A stretch of DNA of 64,000 nucleotides from an uncultured Prevotellaceae bacterium (GCA_902786565.1 CADACW010000010.1:1-64000); one strand, 5' to 3'. Numbered from the stretch's first letter, positions 8,669-18,164 are shown. The notes: generated by a model from the sequence alone, not told the origin. Translations and numbers: made by a program.

Positions 8669-9238
8669 ATGTCAAGAATAGGAAAATTGCCAATTAGCAT
8701 TCCCGCAGGCGTTACTGTGGCACAGGATAAGGACGGTGTGGTAACCGTTAAGGGACCGAAGGGAGAACTGAGTCAGAAGGTCGACAAGTCTATCAATGTT
8801 AAGATTGAGGACGGTCACGTCACTTTTGAAGTAGATGAGAACAGCCCCGTCAACATCAAGCAGAAACAGGCTTTCCATGGCCTCTATCGCGCACTGGTCA
8901 ACAACATGGTCGTGGGCGTGAGCGAGGGATACAAGAAGGAACTGGAGCTCGTCGGCGTAGGCTATCGCGTGAGCAACCAGGGCAACATCATCGAGTTTGC
9001 ACTGGGCTATACACACCCCATCTTCATCCAGCTTCCCAAGGAAGTGAAGGTGGAGACAAAGTCGGAGCGCAACCAGAATCCGCAGATCATTCTCGAGTCG
9101 TGCGACAAGGCACTCCTGGGACTCATCTGCGCTAAAATTCGTTCTTTCCGCAAACCTGAACCTTACAAAGGAAAGGGTGTCTTGTTTAAGGGTGAGGTCA
9201 TCCGTCGTAAGTCGGGTAAGTCAGCATCCGCTAAGTAA
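8669..9238 (+). CDS. rplF: 50S ribosomal protein L6 (uL6)
   Basis: 189 residues from MSRIGKLPISIPAGV; an upstream in-frame TTG at 8654 is not credible. An unusual GGAGG Shine-Dalgarno-like sequence lies at 8657-8661, 8 bases before the ATG. L6 sits near the GTPase-associated centre. The C-terminal PEPYKGKGVLFKGEVIRRK is typical. Confidence 0.97.
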   Translation: MSRIGKLPISIPAGVTVAQDKDGVVTVKGPKGELSQKVDKSINVKIEDGHVTFEVDENSPVNIKQKQAFHGLYRALVNNMVVGVSEGYKKELELVGVGYRVSNQGNIIEFALGYTHPIFIQLPKEVKVETKSERNQNPQIILESCDKALLGLICAKIRSFRKPEPYKGKGVLFKGEVIRRKSGKSASAK

Positions 9239-9244
9239 TCTTGT

Positions 9245-9280
9245 GAATTGAAAATTGAAACTTCAAAATTGAAAATTTAC
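9245..9280 (+). repeat. AATTGAAAATTGA short tandem repeat between rplF and rplR
   Basis: AATTGAAAATTGAAACTTC and a second AAAATTGAAAATTT copy occupy the gap before rplR. Same family of tracts as at 4441-4474. Confidence 0.7.
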
Positions 9281-9284
9281 AGTT

Positions 9285-9629
9285 ATGACGACAAAGAAAG
9301 TTGAAAGACGAATCAAAATCAAATACAGAATTCGTAAGAGCGTCTCTGGCACTGCAGAGCGGCCCCGTATGAGCGTGTTCCGCTCCAACAAGCAGATATA
9401 CGTTCAGGTGATTAACGATATAGAAGGTAAAACACTTGCTGCCGCTTCGTCGCTGGGCCTTGAGGCTATGCCGAAGATTGAGCAGGCCGCCAAGGTAGGT
9501 GAGATGATTGCCGCAAAGGCACAGGAGGCTGGTGTGAAGGCTGTGGTCTTCGACCGTAATGGCTATCTGTACCACGGTCGCGTGAAGTCGCTTGCCGACG
9601 CTGCTCGTAAAGGTGGACTTAATTTTTAA
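9285..9629 (+). CDS. rplR: 50S ribosomal protein L18 (uL18)
   Basis: 114 residues. It binds 5S rRNA with L5. [21 protein letters not shown] and the C-terminal [20 protein letters not shown] are family signatures. Confidence 0.98.
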   Translation: MTTKKVERRIKIKYRIRKSVSGTAERPRMSVFRSNKQIYVQVINDIEGKTLAAASSLGLEAMPKIEQAAKVGEMIAAKAQEAGVKAVVFDRNGYLYHGRVKSLADAARKGGLNF

Positions 9630-9635
9630 ACGATT

Positions 9636-10148
9636 ATGGCAATGAACAGAGTTAGAGTAAATAGTGACGTTGAACTGAAAGACAGACTGGTTGCCATCAA
9701 CCGTGTTACCAAGGTGACCAAGGGTGGTCGTACCTTCACGTTTGCAGCTATCGTCGTCGTGGGCGACGGCAACGGCGTCATAGGATGGGGCCTGGGTAAG
9801 GCCGGAGAGGTGCAGGCCGCTATCGCCAAGGGCGTTGAGGCTGCCAAGAAGAATCTTGTAAAGGTGCCGGTGCTGAAGGGAACCATCCCTCACGAGATGG
9901 AGGCTCACTTCGGTGGTGCACAGGTGTTCCTGAAGCCGGCTGCTGCCGGAACAGGACTTGTGGCCGGTGGCGCTATGCGTGCCGTGCTTGAGAGTGCTGG
10001 CGTGAAGGACGTGCTGGCTAAGTCGAAAGGTTCAGCCAACCCCCACAACTTGGTGAAGGCAACCATCGTGGCCCTGAGCCAGATGCGCGACGCCTACACA
10101 GTGGCAGGTACACGTGGCGTCAGCATGGATAAAGTGTTCAATGGATAA
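9636..10148 (+). CDS. rpsE: 30S ribosomal protein S5 (uS5)
   Basis: 170 residues: an S5 double-stranded-RNA-binding-like domain ([21 protein letters not shown]) followed by the C-terminal domain. It works in decoding accuracy and lies at the mRNA entry channel. Confidence 0.98.
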   Translation: MAMNRVRVNSDVELKDRLVAINRVTKVTKGGRTFTFAAIVVVGDGNGVIGWGLGKAGEVQAAIAKGVEAAKKNLVKVPVLKGTIPHEMEAHFGGAQVFLKPAAAGTGLVAGGAMRAVLESAGVKDVLAKSKGSANPHNLVKATIVALSQMRDAYTVAGTRGVSMDKVFNG

Positions 10149-10171
10149 AACAAACGAGGAGGTTAAAGACT

Positions 10172-10348
10172 ATGGCAACAATTAAGATTAAGCAGATAAA
10201 GAGTAAAATCGGTTATCCCGTTGACCAGAAGCGCACCCTCCAAGCCCTTGGTCTGAGAAAGATTGGCCAGGAGGTGGAAAAGGAGGACACTCCCGCTATC
10301 CGTGGAATGATACGCAAAGTGCATCATCTGGTGAACATCATCGACTAA
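10172..10348 (+). CDS. rpmD: 50S ribosomal protein L30 (uL30)
   Basis: 58 residues beginning [16 protein letters not shown] and ending [11 protein letters not shown]; it is short and easily missed. The start is backed by a strong AGGAGG at 10157-10162, rare in this phylum, where Shine-Dalgarno use is weak. It lies between rpsE and rplO as in other bacteria. Confidence 0.96.
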   Translation: MATIKIKQIKSKIGYPVDQKRTLQALGLRKIGQEVEKEDTPAIRGMIRKVHHLVNIID

Positions 10349-10380
10349 ACAGTAATCACAATTTAACAGATATTCGTACT

Positions 10381-10827
10381 ATGAAACTGAATAATTTGAA
10401 ACCCGCTGCCGGCTCAACTCACGCTCGTCGCAGAATTGGCCGCGGACCCGGTTCTGGACTGGGGGGCACATCTACCCGCGGACACAAGGGTGCAAAGGCA
10501 CGTTCGGGCTACAAGAGGAAGGTTGGTTTTGAAGGTGGTCAGATGCCACTGCAGCGCCGTCTGCCGAAGTCTGGCTTCAAGAACATCAACCACAAGGAGT
10601 ATTTTGCCGTGAACCTCTCTACGCTGCAGAAGCTGGCAGAGGCCAAGAACCTCACCAAGATTGGCGTTGCCGAACTGGTGGATGCCGGTCTTACCAATGG
10701 TAAGGAGCTGGTGAAGGTGCTGGCTAACGGCGAGCTGAAGGCAAAAATCGACGTGGAGGCCAACGCCTTCTCGAAGAAAGCTGAAGAGGCTATCAAGGCT
10801 GCTGGTGGAAATGCAACAATTATCTAA
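10381..10827 (+). CDS. rplO: 50S ribosomal protein L15 (uL15)
   Basis: 148 residues. The N-terminal Gly/Arg-rich extension GRGPGSGLGGTSTRGHKGAK penetrates 23S rRNA, followed by the globular domain. secY begins 14 bases later. Confidence 0.98.
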   Translation: MKLNNLKPAAGSTHARRRIGRGPGSGLGGTSTRGHKGAKARSGYKRKVGFEGGQMPLQRRLPKSGFKNINHKEYFAVNLSTLQKLAEAKNLTKIGVAELVDAGLTNGKELVKVLANGELKAKIDVEANAFSKKAEEAIKAAGGNATII

Positions 10828-10841
10828 ACAATAAAGCTACG

Positions 10842-12191
10842 ATGAAGAAGTTTATTGACACCCTGAAGAACATTTGGAAGATTGAGGACTTGCGCCAGCG
10901 CATCCTCATCACTTTCCTGTTTGTGGCCATCTATCGCTTCGGCTCTAAGATTGTGCTGCCTGGCATCGACTATAACAGTTTGGATGCACTGCAAAAACAG
11001 ACTGAAAACGGACTGATGTCCCTTTTGGATATGTTCTCGGGTGGTGCTTTTTCCCACGCATCTATCTTTGCATTGGGAATTATGCCTTACATATCGGCTT
11101 CTATCGTGATGCAGCTCCTTGCTGTCGCTGTGCCTTATTTCCAGAAGATGCAGCGTGAGGGTGAGAGCGGCAGGAAAAAGATTAGTGCTTACACTAGGTA
11201 CCTCACAGTGGCTATCCTGCTGTTCCAGGCTCCTAGCTACCTCATTAATCTGAAATATCAGGTGGGCTCGGCTCTTGCCTCTGGCATCAGCTGGCCCCTG
11301 TTTATGATTCCCGCCACAATCATCCTGGCAGCAGGAAGTATGTTCATCCTTTGGCTGGGTGAGCGCATCACTGATAAGGGTATCGGAAATGGCGTCTCGC
11401 TGATCATTATGATTGGTATTATCGCCCGTCTGCCGCAGGCATTCGCACAGGAAGTGGGTTCGCGCTTTGCTGCTGCTACCGGTGGTGGCCTGGTGATGTT
11501 CCTCATCGAGATTGTCATTCTCTATGCCGTTGTTTGTGCATCAATTGTTTTGGTACAGGGCGTTCGCAAAATTCCCGTACAGTATGCCAAGCGTGTGGTA
11601 GGCAACAAGACGTATGGCGGTGCCCGTCAGTACATCCCCTTGAAGCTGTTTGCTGCCAATGTGATGCCTATCATCTTTGCACAGGCATTGATGTTCATAC
11701 CGCTGGCATTCATGCAGTATGCCGACCCGCAGAATGCAAGTTGGTTTATGCGCTCGATGACCGATCATCAAAGTTGGCTCTACAATGTGGTGTTCGCCAT
11801 CCTGATCATTGCATTTACCTATTTCTACACCGCAATCACCTTGAACCCCACGCAGATGGCAGAGGATATGAAGCGTAATAACGGCTTCATCCCTGGTGTG
11901 AAGCCCGGCAAGGACACTGCAGAGTACATCGATACCGTGATGTCGCGCATCACGCTTCCTGGCTCGCTGTTCATCGCCTTCATCGCCATTATGCCGGCAT
12001 TCGCCGGACTGCTTGATGTGAAGCAGGAGTTCGCACAGTTCTTCGGTGGCACTTCACTGCTCATTCTCGTTGGTGTCGTGCTCGACACGCTCCAGCAGAT
12101 TGAGAGCCATCTCTTGATGCGTCACTATGACGGCTTGCTGAGTTCTGGCCGCATACATGGCCGCAATATTGGTGGCATTTCAGCCTACTAA
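10842..12191 (+). CDS. secY: Protein translocase subunit SecY
   Basis: 449 residues with about ten hydrophobic helices. It is the channel of the SecYEG inner-membrane translocon. It shows the pore-helix region GIMPYISASIVMQLL, the conserved LGERITDKGIGNGVSLIIM, and the cytoplasmic loop KRNNGFIPGVKPGKDTAEYI. The position after rplO is standard. Confidence 0.98.
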   Translation: MKKFIDTLKNIWKIEDLRQRILITFLFVAIYRFGSKIVLPGIDYNSLDALQKQTENGLMSLLDMFSGGAFSHASIFALGIMPYISASIVMQLLAVAVPYFQKMQREGESGRKKISAYTRYLTVAILLFQAPSYLINLKYQVGSALASGISWPLFMIPATIILAAGSMFILWLGERITDKGIGNGVSLIIMIGIIARLPQAFAQEVGSRFAAATGGGLVMFLIEIVILYAVVCASIVLVQGVRKIPVQYAKRVVGNKTYGGARQYIPLKLFAANVMPIIFAQALMFIPLAFMQYADPQNASWFMRSMTDHQSWLYNVVFAILIIAFTYFYTAITLNPTQMAEDMKRNNGFIPGVKPGKDTAEYIDTVMSRITLPGSLFIAFIAIMPAFAGLLDVKQEFAQFFGGTSLLILVGVVLDTLQQIESHLLMRHYDGLLSSGRIHGRNIGGISAY

Positions 12192-12197
12192 GTCCTG

Positions 12198-12998
12198 ATG
12201 AAGATATTTCTGAAAACAGAGGACGAGATAGAGCTTATGCGCCAAGCTAACCAACTTGTTGGTAAGACGCTTGGCGAACTGGCAAAGCACATAAAGCCTG
12301 GGATAACGACCCTCCAGTTGGATAAGTTGGCCGACGAGTTTATTCGCGACCATGGTGCTGTTCCTACCTTCAAGGGGTTCCCCAATCCATACGGAGGGCC
12401 GTTTCCTGCCAGTATATGCACATCGGTAAACGATTGTGTGGTACATGGCGTTCCTGACAAGAACACCGTTTTGAAAGATGGAGATATCATTTCAATAGAC
12501 TGTGGCACACTGCTCAACGGATTTAATGGCGATTCAGCCTATACATTCAGGGTAGGAGAGGTGTCAAAGGAGGTGGACAAGTTGCTTCGTACCACAAGAG
12601 AAGCACTCTATAAGGGTATAGAGAATGCTATTGCAGGCCATCATCTGGGCGACATCAGCGATGCTGTTCAGACGTGCTGCGAGGCTCAAGGCTACGGAGT
12701 GGTGAGGGAATTGACAGGGCATGGCATCGGCAGGGAAATGCACGAAGACCCCCAAGTGCCAAACTATGGGAAACGGGGAAATGGAGTGATGCTCAAAGCC
12801 GCAATGTGTATAGCCATCGAACCGATGATAACAATGGGCAGGCGCGACATCTATCTAAAGCCAGACAGGTGGAGCGTGTGTACACGCGATGGCAAGCCTG
12901 CAGCTCATTTCGAACATACCATTGCCATTAGGCGTGGGAAGTCGGAAATATTATCCTCTTTTGAAGAAATTGAAGCTATAGAAGGAAAACTTTACTAA
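12198..12998 (+). CDS. map: Methionine aminopeptidase, type I
   Basis: 266 residues. It removes the initiator Met from nascent proteins. The two-metal ligands are recognisable: Asp in SIDCG and GFNGDSAY, His in ELTGHGIGREMHEDP, Glu in AIEPM and FEHTIAI. Placed between secY and infA, 7 bases after secY, which ties removal of the first residue to ribosome supply. Confidence 0.97.
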   Translation: MKIFLKTEDEIELMRQANQLVGKTLGELAKHIKPGITTLQLDKLADEFIRDHGAVPTFKGFPNPYGGPFPASICTSVNDCVVHGVPDKNTVLKDGDIISIDCGTLLNGFNGDSAYTFRVGEVSKEVDKLLRTTREALYKGIENAIAGHHLGDISDAVQTCCEAQGYGVVRELTGHGIGREMHEDPQVPNYGKRGNGVMLKAAMCIAIEPMITMGRRDIYLKPDRWSVCTRDGKPAAHFEHTIAIRRGKSEILSSFEEIEAIEGKLY

Positions 12999-13007
12999 AA
13001 GCAAAGC

Positions 13008-13226
13008 ATGTCGAAACAAAATGCTATTGAGCAGGACGGAACGATACTGGAGAGCCTCTCCAATGCTATGTTCCGTGTAGAACTGGAGAATGGAGTGCAA
13101 ATTATTGCGCATATTTCGGGAAAAATGCGGTTGCACTACATCCGCATACTCCCTGGTGATAAAGTCAAGGTGGAGATGAGCCCCTATGACCTCACAAAGG
13201 GAAGAATTGTTTTTCGATACAAATAA
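13008..13226 (+). CDS. infA: Translation initiation factor IF-1
   Basis: 72 residues, OB fold. [20 protein letters not shown] and the conserved [20 protein letters not shown]. It blocks the A site of the 30S subunit during initiation. Confidence 0.97.
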   Translation: MSKQNAIEQDGTILESLSNAMFRVELENGVQIIAHISGKMRLHYIRILPGDKVKVEMSPYDLTKGRIVFRYK

Positions 13227-13250
13227 CCATTACTTTTAAGACATTGTGAT

Positions 13251-13367
13251 ATGAAGACAAGAGCATCGTTGAAGAAGCGTACTCCTGACTGCAAAATCGT
13301 TCGCAGAAAGGGGCGCCTGTTTGTAATCAACAAGAAAAACCCTAAGTACAAGATGCGTCAGGGCTAA
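13251..13367 (+). CDS. rpmJ: 50S ribosomal protein L36 (bL36), zinc-free form
   Basis: 38 residues ([19 protein letters not shown]...KMRQG). Of the four zinc ligands of the canonical protein only one Cys (residue 14) remains; the other positions are Thr, Asn and Tyr. It is therefore a C- type L36 that cannot hold zinc in the usual way. Confidence 0.95.
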   Translation: MKTRASLKKRTPDCKIVRRKGRLFVINKKNPKYKMRQG

Positions 13368-13416
13368 AAAAGGTTAAATTTGCGAAGCAAAGTTAGGATG
13401 TTTCACGACAATTCCG

Positions 13417-13424
13417 TAACTTTG
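13417..13424 (+). promoter_or_regulatory. Internal promoter before rpsM
   Basis: TAACTTTG -7 box inside the 114-base rpmJ-rpsM gap; the -33 element is poor. It would allow the alpha part (rpsM-rpsK-rpsD-rpoA-rplQ) to be transcribed separately, with about 50 bases of leader. Confidence 0.6.
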
Positions 13425-13481
13425 CACGCTATTTATCAGATTTCTAAATTAAATCTTTTATTTTTATCTTAACATTAACAA

Positions 13482-13862
13482 ATGGCAATAAGAATTGTTG
13501 GAGTAGATTTGCCCCAAAACAAGCGTGGCGAAATCGCATTGACCTATATCTATGGTATAGGTCGAAGTAGTTCAGCAAAGATATTGGACAAAGCCGGCGT
13601 GAGCCGTGACCTGAAAGTCAACGAATGGAGTGACGACCAGGCTGCCAAGATCCGCGAAATTATCGGTGCTGAATTCAAAGTAGAAGGTGATCTCCGCACG
13701 GAGATTCAGCTGAACATTAAGCGACTGATGGATATAGGTTGCTATCGTGGAGTGCGTCATCGTAATGGTCTCCCTGTTCGTGGACAGAGCACAAAGAATA
13801 ACGCTCGTACGCGTAAAGGTAAGAAAAAGACTGTTGCAAACAAGAAGAAGGCCACTAAGTAA
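13482..13862 (+). CDS. rpsM: 30S ribosomal protein S13 (uS13)
   Basis: 126 residues. Helix-two turns-helix motif near [20 protein letters not shown], and a basic C-terminal tail [18 protein letters not shown] that contacts P-site tRNA. It forms intersubunit bridges with L5. Confidence 0.98.
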   Translation: MAIRIVGVDLPQNKRGEIALTYIYGIGRSSSAKILDKAGVSRDLKVNEWSDDQAAKIREIIGAEFKVEGDLRTEIQLNIKRLMDIGCYRGVRHRNGLPVRGQSTKNNARTRKGKKKTVANKKKATK

Positions 13863-13890
13863 TTGAACATTGAACATTGATAATTAAAGA
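13862..13890 (+). repeat. ATTGAACATTGA short repeat between rpsM and rpsK
   Basis: Two copies of ATTGAACATTGA-like units and a decayed third fill the spacer before rpsK, similar to the other spacer repeats in this operon. Confidence 0.55.
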
Positions 13891-13895
13891 TTATT

Positions 13896-14285
13896 ATGGC
13901 AAAGAAAACAGTCGTATCGAAAAAAAGAAACGTGAAGGTGACCGCTTTGGGCCAGTTGCACGTGCATAGCTCTTTCAATAATGTCATCGTGTCGCTTGCC
14001 AATGATGAGGGCCAGGTGATTTCTTGGTCATCAGCAGGTAAGATGGGATTCCGTGGCTCTAAGAAGAATACACCGTATGCTGCTCAGATGGCAGCAGAGG
14101 ATTGCGCAAAGGTCGCTTTTGACCTTGGGCTTCGCAAGGTGAAAGCTTATGTGAAGGGTCCCGGTAACGGACGTGAGTCTGCAATCCGTGCCATTCATGG
14201 TGCAGGTATCGAGGTGATTGAGATTGTCGATGTCACTCCGCTGCCCCACAATGGCTGCCGCCCTCCAAAGCGTCGCCGTGTGTAA
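13896..14285 (+). CDS. rpsK: 30S ribosomal protein S11 (uS11)
   Basis: 129 residues. It forms part of the platform and the mRNA exit cleft. [19 protein letters not shown] and the C-terminal [17 protein letters not shown] are diagnostic. Confidence 0.98.
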   Translation: MAKKTVVSKKRNVKVTALGQLHVHSSFNNVIVSLANDEGQVISWSSAGKMGFRGSKKNTPYAAQMAAEDCAKVAFDLGLRKVKAYVKGPGNGRESAIRAIHGAGIEVIEIVDVTPLPHNGCRPPKRRRV

Positions 14286-14342
14286 TAATAAGTGTCTTGA
14301 CATCGAACTAACGTATTAAAATAGCAAATTTTTATATCTATT

Positions 14343-14951
14343 ATGGCAAAATATATTGGACCGAAATCTAAAATTGCCCGCCGTTTTGGCGAAGCCATCT
14401 ACGGACCGGACAAAGTTTTGTCCCGCAGGAACTTCCCTCCGGGACAGCATGGCCAGAACCGTCGCCGCAAGCAGTCGGAGTATGCAGTCATGCTGGCAGA
14501 GAAGCAGAAAGCCAAGTACACTTATGGAGTTCTTGAGCGCCAGTTCCGCATTATGTTTGAGAAAGCAGCCAAGGCTGAAGGTATCACTGGTGAAGTGCTG
14601 CTGCAGCTCTTAGAGAGCCGTCTCGACAATGTGGTTTATCGCCTGGGCCTTGCTCCAACACGTTCAGCTGCCCGTCAGTTGGTGGGGCACCGCCACATCG
14701 TGGTCGACGGAAAGGTGGTCAACATCCCGTCGTTCTCGGTGAAACCCGGACAGATCATTGGCGTGAGAGAGAAGTCGAAGTCGCTGGAGGTCATCGCCGA
14801 CGCTCTTGCTGGCTTCAACCACAGCAAGTATCCTTGGATTGAGTGGGACGAGCAGCAGAAAGCTGGCAAATTCCTCCATCGCCCTGAGCGTGAGGACATC
14901 CCCGAGAGCATCCAGGAGCAGTTAATCGTTGAGTTGTACTCTAAGAACTAA
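14343..14951 (+). CDS. rpsD: 30S ribosomal protein S4 (uS4), zinc-free form
   Basis: 202 residues. It starts [19 protein letters not shown] and has no N-terminal cysteine cluster, so it is a C- S4. The S4 RNA-binding domain lies around [20 protein letters not shown]. It initiates 30S assembly and is often a repressor of the alpha operon. Confidence 0.98.
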   Translation: MAKYIGPKSKIARRFGEAIYGPDKVLSRRNFPPGQHGQNRRRKQSEYAVMLAEKQKAKYTYGVLERQFRIMFEKAAKAEGITGEVLLQLLESRLDNVVYRLGLAPTRSAARQLVGHRHIVVDGKVVNIPSFSVKPGQIIGVREKSKSLEVIADALAGFNHSKYPWIEWDEQQKAGKFLHRPEREDIPESIQEQLIVELYSKN

Positions 14952-14965
14952 AAATCATTGAATTA

Positions 14966-15958
14966 ATGGCGATATTAGCATTTCAAAAACCCGATAAAGT
15001 TGTAATGTTGGAAGCCAACGACAGATTCGGCAAGTTCGAATTCCGTCCGTTGGAACCGGGCTTCGGTGTAACAATCGGAAACGCCCTGCGCCGCATTCTC
15101 CTTTCATCGCTTGAGGGCTATGCCATCAATACCATTCGTATCAGTGGTGTTGAGCATGAGTTCTCATCCGTTCCAGGTGTAAAAGAGGACGTGACCAACA
15201 TTATCTTGAATCTCAAGCAAGTGAGGTTCAAGCAAGTAGTAGAAGAATTCGAGAACGAGAAAGTCAGCATCACCGTTGAGAATTCTACCGAGTTCAAAGC
15301 CGGTGACATCGGCAAGTATCTGACCGGATTTGAAGTGTTAAATCCCGATTTGGTGATTTGCCATCTTGACTCAAAGGCTTCAATGCAGATAGACTTGACA
15401 ATTAACAAGGGGCGAGGCTACGTGCCTGCCGACGAGAACCGCGAGTTCTGCACCGATGTTAATGTCATTGCTATCGACTCTATCTACACACCCATCCGCA
15501 ATGTCCGCTATTCAGTAGAGCCTTATCGCGTAGAGCAGAAGACTGACTACGACAAGCTTGTGCTGGAAGTGACAACGGACGGTTCCATTCACCCGAAAGA
15601 TGCTCTGAAGGAGGCCGCTAAAATACTGATTTATCACTTCATGCTCTTCTCCGACGAAAAGATTACGTTGGAAACGCATGAGACTGAGACCAACCAGGAG
15701 TTTGACGAGGAGATACTCCACATGCGCCAATTGCTGAAGACCAAGCTCGTTGACATGAACCTCTCGGTGCGTGCTCTGAACTGTCTGAAAGCTGCCGACG
15801 TGGAGACCCTCGGCGACTTGGTGCAGTATAACAAGACCGACCTTCTGAAGTTCCGCAACTTCGGTAAGAAATCGCTCACGGAGCTTGATGATTTGCTCGA
15901 GAGTCTGAATCTGTCGTTTGGAACCGACATCGCAAAGTATAAACTTGACAAGGAATAA
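14966..15958 (+). CDS. rpoA: RNA polymerase alpha subunit
   Basis: 330 residues. N-terminal dimerisation domain ([33 protein letters not shown]), then the C-terminal domain with two helix-hairpin-helix units ([19 protein letters not shown]) that binds UP elements and activators. It starts 14 bases after rpsD. Confidence 0.98.
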   Translation: MAILAFQKPDKVVMLEANDRFGKFEFRPLEPGFGVTIGNALRRILLSSLEGYAINTIRISGVEHEFSSVPGVKEDVTNIILNLKQVRFKQVVEEFENEKVSITVENSTEFKAGDIGKYLTGFEVLNPDLVICHLDSKASMQIDLTINKGRGYVPADENREFCTDVNVIAIDSIYTPIRNVRYSVEPYRVEQKTDYDKLVLEVTTDGSIHPKDALKEAAKILIYHFMLFSDEKITLETHETETNQEFDEEILHMRQLLKTKLVDMNLSVRALNCLKAADVETLGDLVQYNKTDLLKFRNFGKKSLTELDDLLESLNLSFGTDIAKYKLDKE

Positions 15959-15964
15959 AAAGAA

Positions 15965-16483
15965 ATGAGACATAACAAGAAATTCAATCATCTGGGCCGT
16001 ACTGCTGATCATCGTCGTGCTATGCTTGCCAACATGGCCATCTCGCTGATTATGCACAAAAGAATCACTACGACCCTGGCAAAAGCAAAGGAACTGAAGA
16101 AATACGTAGAGCCGCTAATCACCAAGGCAAAGGAAGACTCTACTAATTCTCGCCGTGTCGTGTTCAGCTATCTTCAGAAGAAGGAAGCCATCAAAGAGCT
16201 TTTCGGCCCTGTGGCTGAGAAAGTGGGCGACCGTCCTGGTGGCTACACCCGTATCATCAAGCTGGGCACACGTCTGGGCGATGCTGCACAGATTTGCTTC
16301 ATCGAGTTGGTGGACTTCGATCCCGAAATGGCCAAGACCGAGACCAAGAAGAAGGCCACACGTCGTAGCCGTCGCTCCGGTTCAAAGCAGGCCACTGAGG
16401 CTCCTGTTGAGGCTCCAGTCGCTGCTGAAGCTTCTGCTGAAGCTCCCGTTGAGGCTCCCGTTGAGGCTCCTGCTGCTGAGTAA
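15965..16483 (+). CDS. rplQ: 50S ribosomal protein L17 (bL17) with Ala/Pro/Glu repeat tail
   Basis: 172 residues, longer than the E. coli protein (127). The core is normal ([20 protein letters not shown]). After [15 protein letters not shown] comes a tail made of repeats of EAPVEAPV type (about the last 30 residues), acidic and proline-rich. L17 is near the tunnel exit, so this tail is probably solvent exposed. A strong terminator follows the stop. Confidence 0.97.
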   Translation: MRHNKKFNHLGRTADHRRAMLANMAISLIMHKRITTTLAKAKELKKYVEPLITKAKEDSTNSRRVVFSYLQKKEAIKELFGPVAEKVGDRPGGYTRIIKLGTRLGDAAQICFIELVDFDPEMAKTETKKKATRRSRRSGSKQATEAPVEAPVAAEASAEAPVEAPVEAPAAE

Positions 16484-16502
16484 CATCCTTCAGGAAAGAA
16501 TA

Positions 16503-16549
16503 GAGTGGGGGCGAGCATCATTCAAGAGATGCTTGCCCTCACTCATTTT
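16503..16549 (+). terminator. Rho-independent terminator of the ribosomal operon
   Basis: 16503-16519 pair with 16528-16544 as a 17-bp stem with two G-U pairs and an 8-base loop, followed by ATTTTT. It lies 20 bases past the rplQ stop. Confidence 0.92.
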
Positions 16550-16573
16550 TAGTGGGCAGCTGCCACAAATGCT

Positions 16574-17032
16574 CTACCGTCCGGTTTGGGTTGAGGGATA
16601 GTCTGGAATATCGCGAAGGAATTCATAGGTGTGGTTTTCATAGTTCATGCGACAGCAATAATGGTGCAGACCATTTGAAACGACAAGAAAATCCACGTGA
16701 AGCAGGAGATTATAGGCCGAAATCTGGTCGAAAACACGTTGGGTCAGCGTGATAGTTGGCGCCTTGTATTCAATAATCATTTGTGGCTGTAGCACTCTAT
16801 TGTACAAGACGGTGTCACAACGCAATTTTTTTTCGCCCAGACGCAATTCAACCTCGTTAGCCAGAAGCCCCTTCGGATAGCCTTTATGCTCGATTAGGAA
16901 ATGAACGAAATGCTGCCTAACCCACTCTTCTGGCGTCAAGGCCACATATTTACGGCGCAGAATGTCGAAAATCTGCTGATTTCCTCCCGTCTGGCGCAAT
17001 TTTATTTCGTAGGAAGGCAAATTTATTTCCAT
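16574..17032 (-). CDS. Type I restriction HsdR N-terminal-like domain protein
   Basis: 152 residues from MEINLPSYEIKLRQT. The upstream in-frame ATG at 17098 lies above the promoter box at 17055-17062 and is rejected. It resembles the stand-alone HSDR_N_2 nuclease domain: EEWVRQHFVHFLI, then the putative catalytic pieces RCDTVLYN and QMIIEYKAPTI (Asp...Glu-x-Lys, PD-(D/E)xK type). It sits divergent to holA. No methylase or specificity subunit is near, so it is not a restriction system by itself. Role unknown. Confidence 0.8.
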   Translation of the reverse strand: MEINLPSYEIKLRQTGGNQQIFDILRRKYVALTPEEWVRQHFVHFLIEHKGYPKGLLANEVELRLGEKKLRCDTVLYNRVLQPQMIIEYKAPTITLTQRVFDQISAYNLLLHVDFLVVSNGLHHYCCRMNYENHTYEFLRDIPDYPSTQTGR

Positions 17033-17040
17033 TTTATTTG

Positions 17041-17048
17041 TATCTTTG
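17041..17048 (+). promoter_or_regulatory. holA promoter -7 box
   Basis: TATCTTTG, with transcription expected near 17055, 30 bases before the holA ATG. It lies 6 bases from the opposing -7 box on the minus strand. Confidence 0.75.
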
Positions 17049-17054
17049 CAGCCG

Positions 17055-17062
17055 CAAAGGTA
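17055..17062 (-). promoter_or_regulatory. Promoter -7 box of the HsdR-N-like gene
   Basis: TACCTTTG on the minus strand; transcription would begin near 17048, about 16 bases before the start codon at 17032. The two divergent transcripts overlap at their 5' ends, so one polymerase probably excludes the other. Confidence 0.75.
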
Positions 17063-17084
17063 CAAAATATCTTTGAGAAAAGCA

Positions 17085-18113
17085 ATGGCAGAAAGCAAAA
17101 ATATGAGTTTCGACAGTATTATGTCCGACCTGAAAGCCCGACGCTATAAGCCCGTCTATTATTTGATGGGCGATGAGGCCTATTATATCGACCAGATTTG
17201 CGATTTTATTGCCGAAAACGTGTTACTACCCGAAGAGCGCGATTTTAACCAATCTGTGCTCTTTGGAAGCGATGTGACGGCTTCGCAAATAGTCGATGCA
17301 GCGCGCCGTTACCCCATGATGGCAGAGCGACAGGTCATTATTGTGAAAGAAGCTCAGAATTTGAAGAACACAGAAGCACTGGAAAAGTACATGAAACAGC
17401 CGTCAGCAACCACTATCTTGGTGATGTGCCACAAAAATGGCAAGATAGACGGCCGAAAACGTGAATATGTGAAGGCTATCCAGCAAGCCGGCGTGCTTTT
17501 TGAGAGTATGAAGATGAAAGAATATCTTCTGCCTAGTTTTATTGAGAAATATTTGCGCGAGAGGCAGGTGAGCATCGACCAAAAGTCGACTCAGCTCATT
17601 GCCGACGCCATCGGCTCGGATTTGAGCCGTCTGACAAGTGAGCTTGACAAGGTGCTGATTTCTCTGCCCCAGGACGACCGCCGGGTGACACCTCAAGTAG
17701 TAGAAGACCAGATAGGGGTGAGCAAGGATTTCAACAGTTTCGAACTGCGCGATGCCATTGTGAACCGCAACGTTTTCAAGGCAAATCAGATTATCAATTA
17801 TTTTGACAAAAATCCGAAGGCTGGTAGCCTTTACTCATTTCTCCCGATGCTCTTCAACTACTTCCAGAACTTGATGCTGGCGCACTATTGTCCACAAAAA
17901 CAGAATCCGGAAGCGCTTGCTCAATGGCTGGAACTGAAATCTCAGTGGGCTGCGAAGGACTATATGACGGGCCTCAGAAATTTCACTGCCAGAAAAGTGA
18001 TGGGCATAATTGGCAAACTACGCGAAACTGATGCCAAAAGTAAGGGCCTGGACAACCCGAACACCCCTGCTGGTGAACTGATGAAGGAACTTATTTTTTA
18101 CATTTTGCACTAA
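17085..18113 (+). CDS. holA: DNA polymerase III, delta subunit
   Basis: 342 residues from MAESKNMSFDSIMSD; the in-frame ATG at 17046 lies inside the promoter and is rejected. Delta opens the beta clamp as part of the clamp loader. It has the typical start KPVYYLMGDEAYYIDQICDFI, the AAA-like fold without Walker A, and a C-terminal collar domain. Its clamp-loader partner DnaX is encoded at 44581-46344. Confidence 0.9.
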   Translation: MAESKNMSFDSIMSDLKARRYKPVYYLMGDEAYYIDQICDFIAENVLLPEERDFNQSVLFGSDVTASQIVDAARRYPMMAERQVIIVKEAQNLKNTEALEKYMKQPSATTILVMCHKNGKIDGRKREYVKAIQQAGVLFESMKMKEYLLPSFIEKYLRERQVSIDQKSTQLIADAIGSDLSRLTSELDKVLISLPQDDRRVTPQVVEDQIGVSKDFNSFELRDAIVNRNVFKANQIINYFDKNPKAGSLYSFLPMLFNYFQNLMLAHYCPQKQNPEALAQWLELKSQWAAKDYMTGLRNFTARKVMGIIGKLRETDAKSKGLDNPNTPAGELMKELIFYILH

Positions 18114-18140
18114 AAAGAACCTTTTTTTCATCTAGAACAG

Positions 18141-18164
18141 GCACTCTCCGTGGAGTGCTTTTTT
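18141..18164 (+). terminator. Terminator of holA
   Basis: GCACTC (18141-18146) pairs with GAGTGC (18153-18158) around a 6-base loop and is followed by six T. Confidence 0.85.

Noticed and set aside
16574-17032. Restriction-modification or defence system at the HsdR-N-like gene
   Set aside because: Only a small nuclease-like domain is present; no helicase part, methylase, specificity subunit or other defence gene is nearby.
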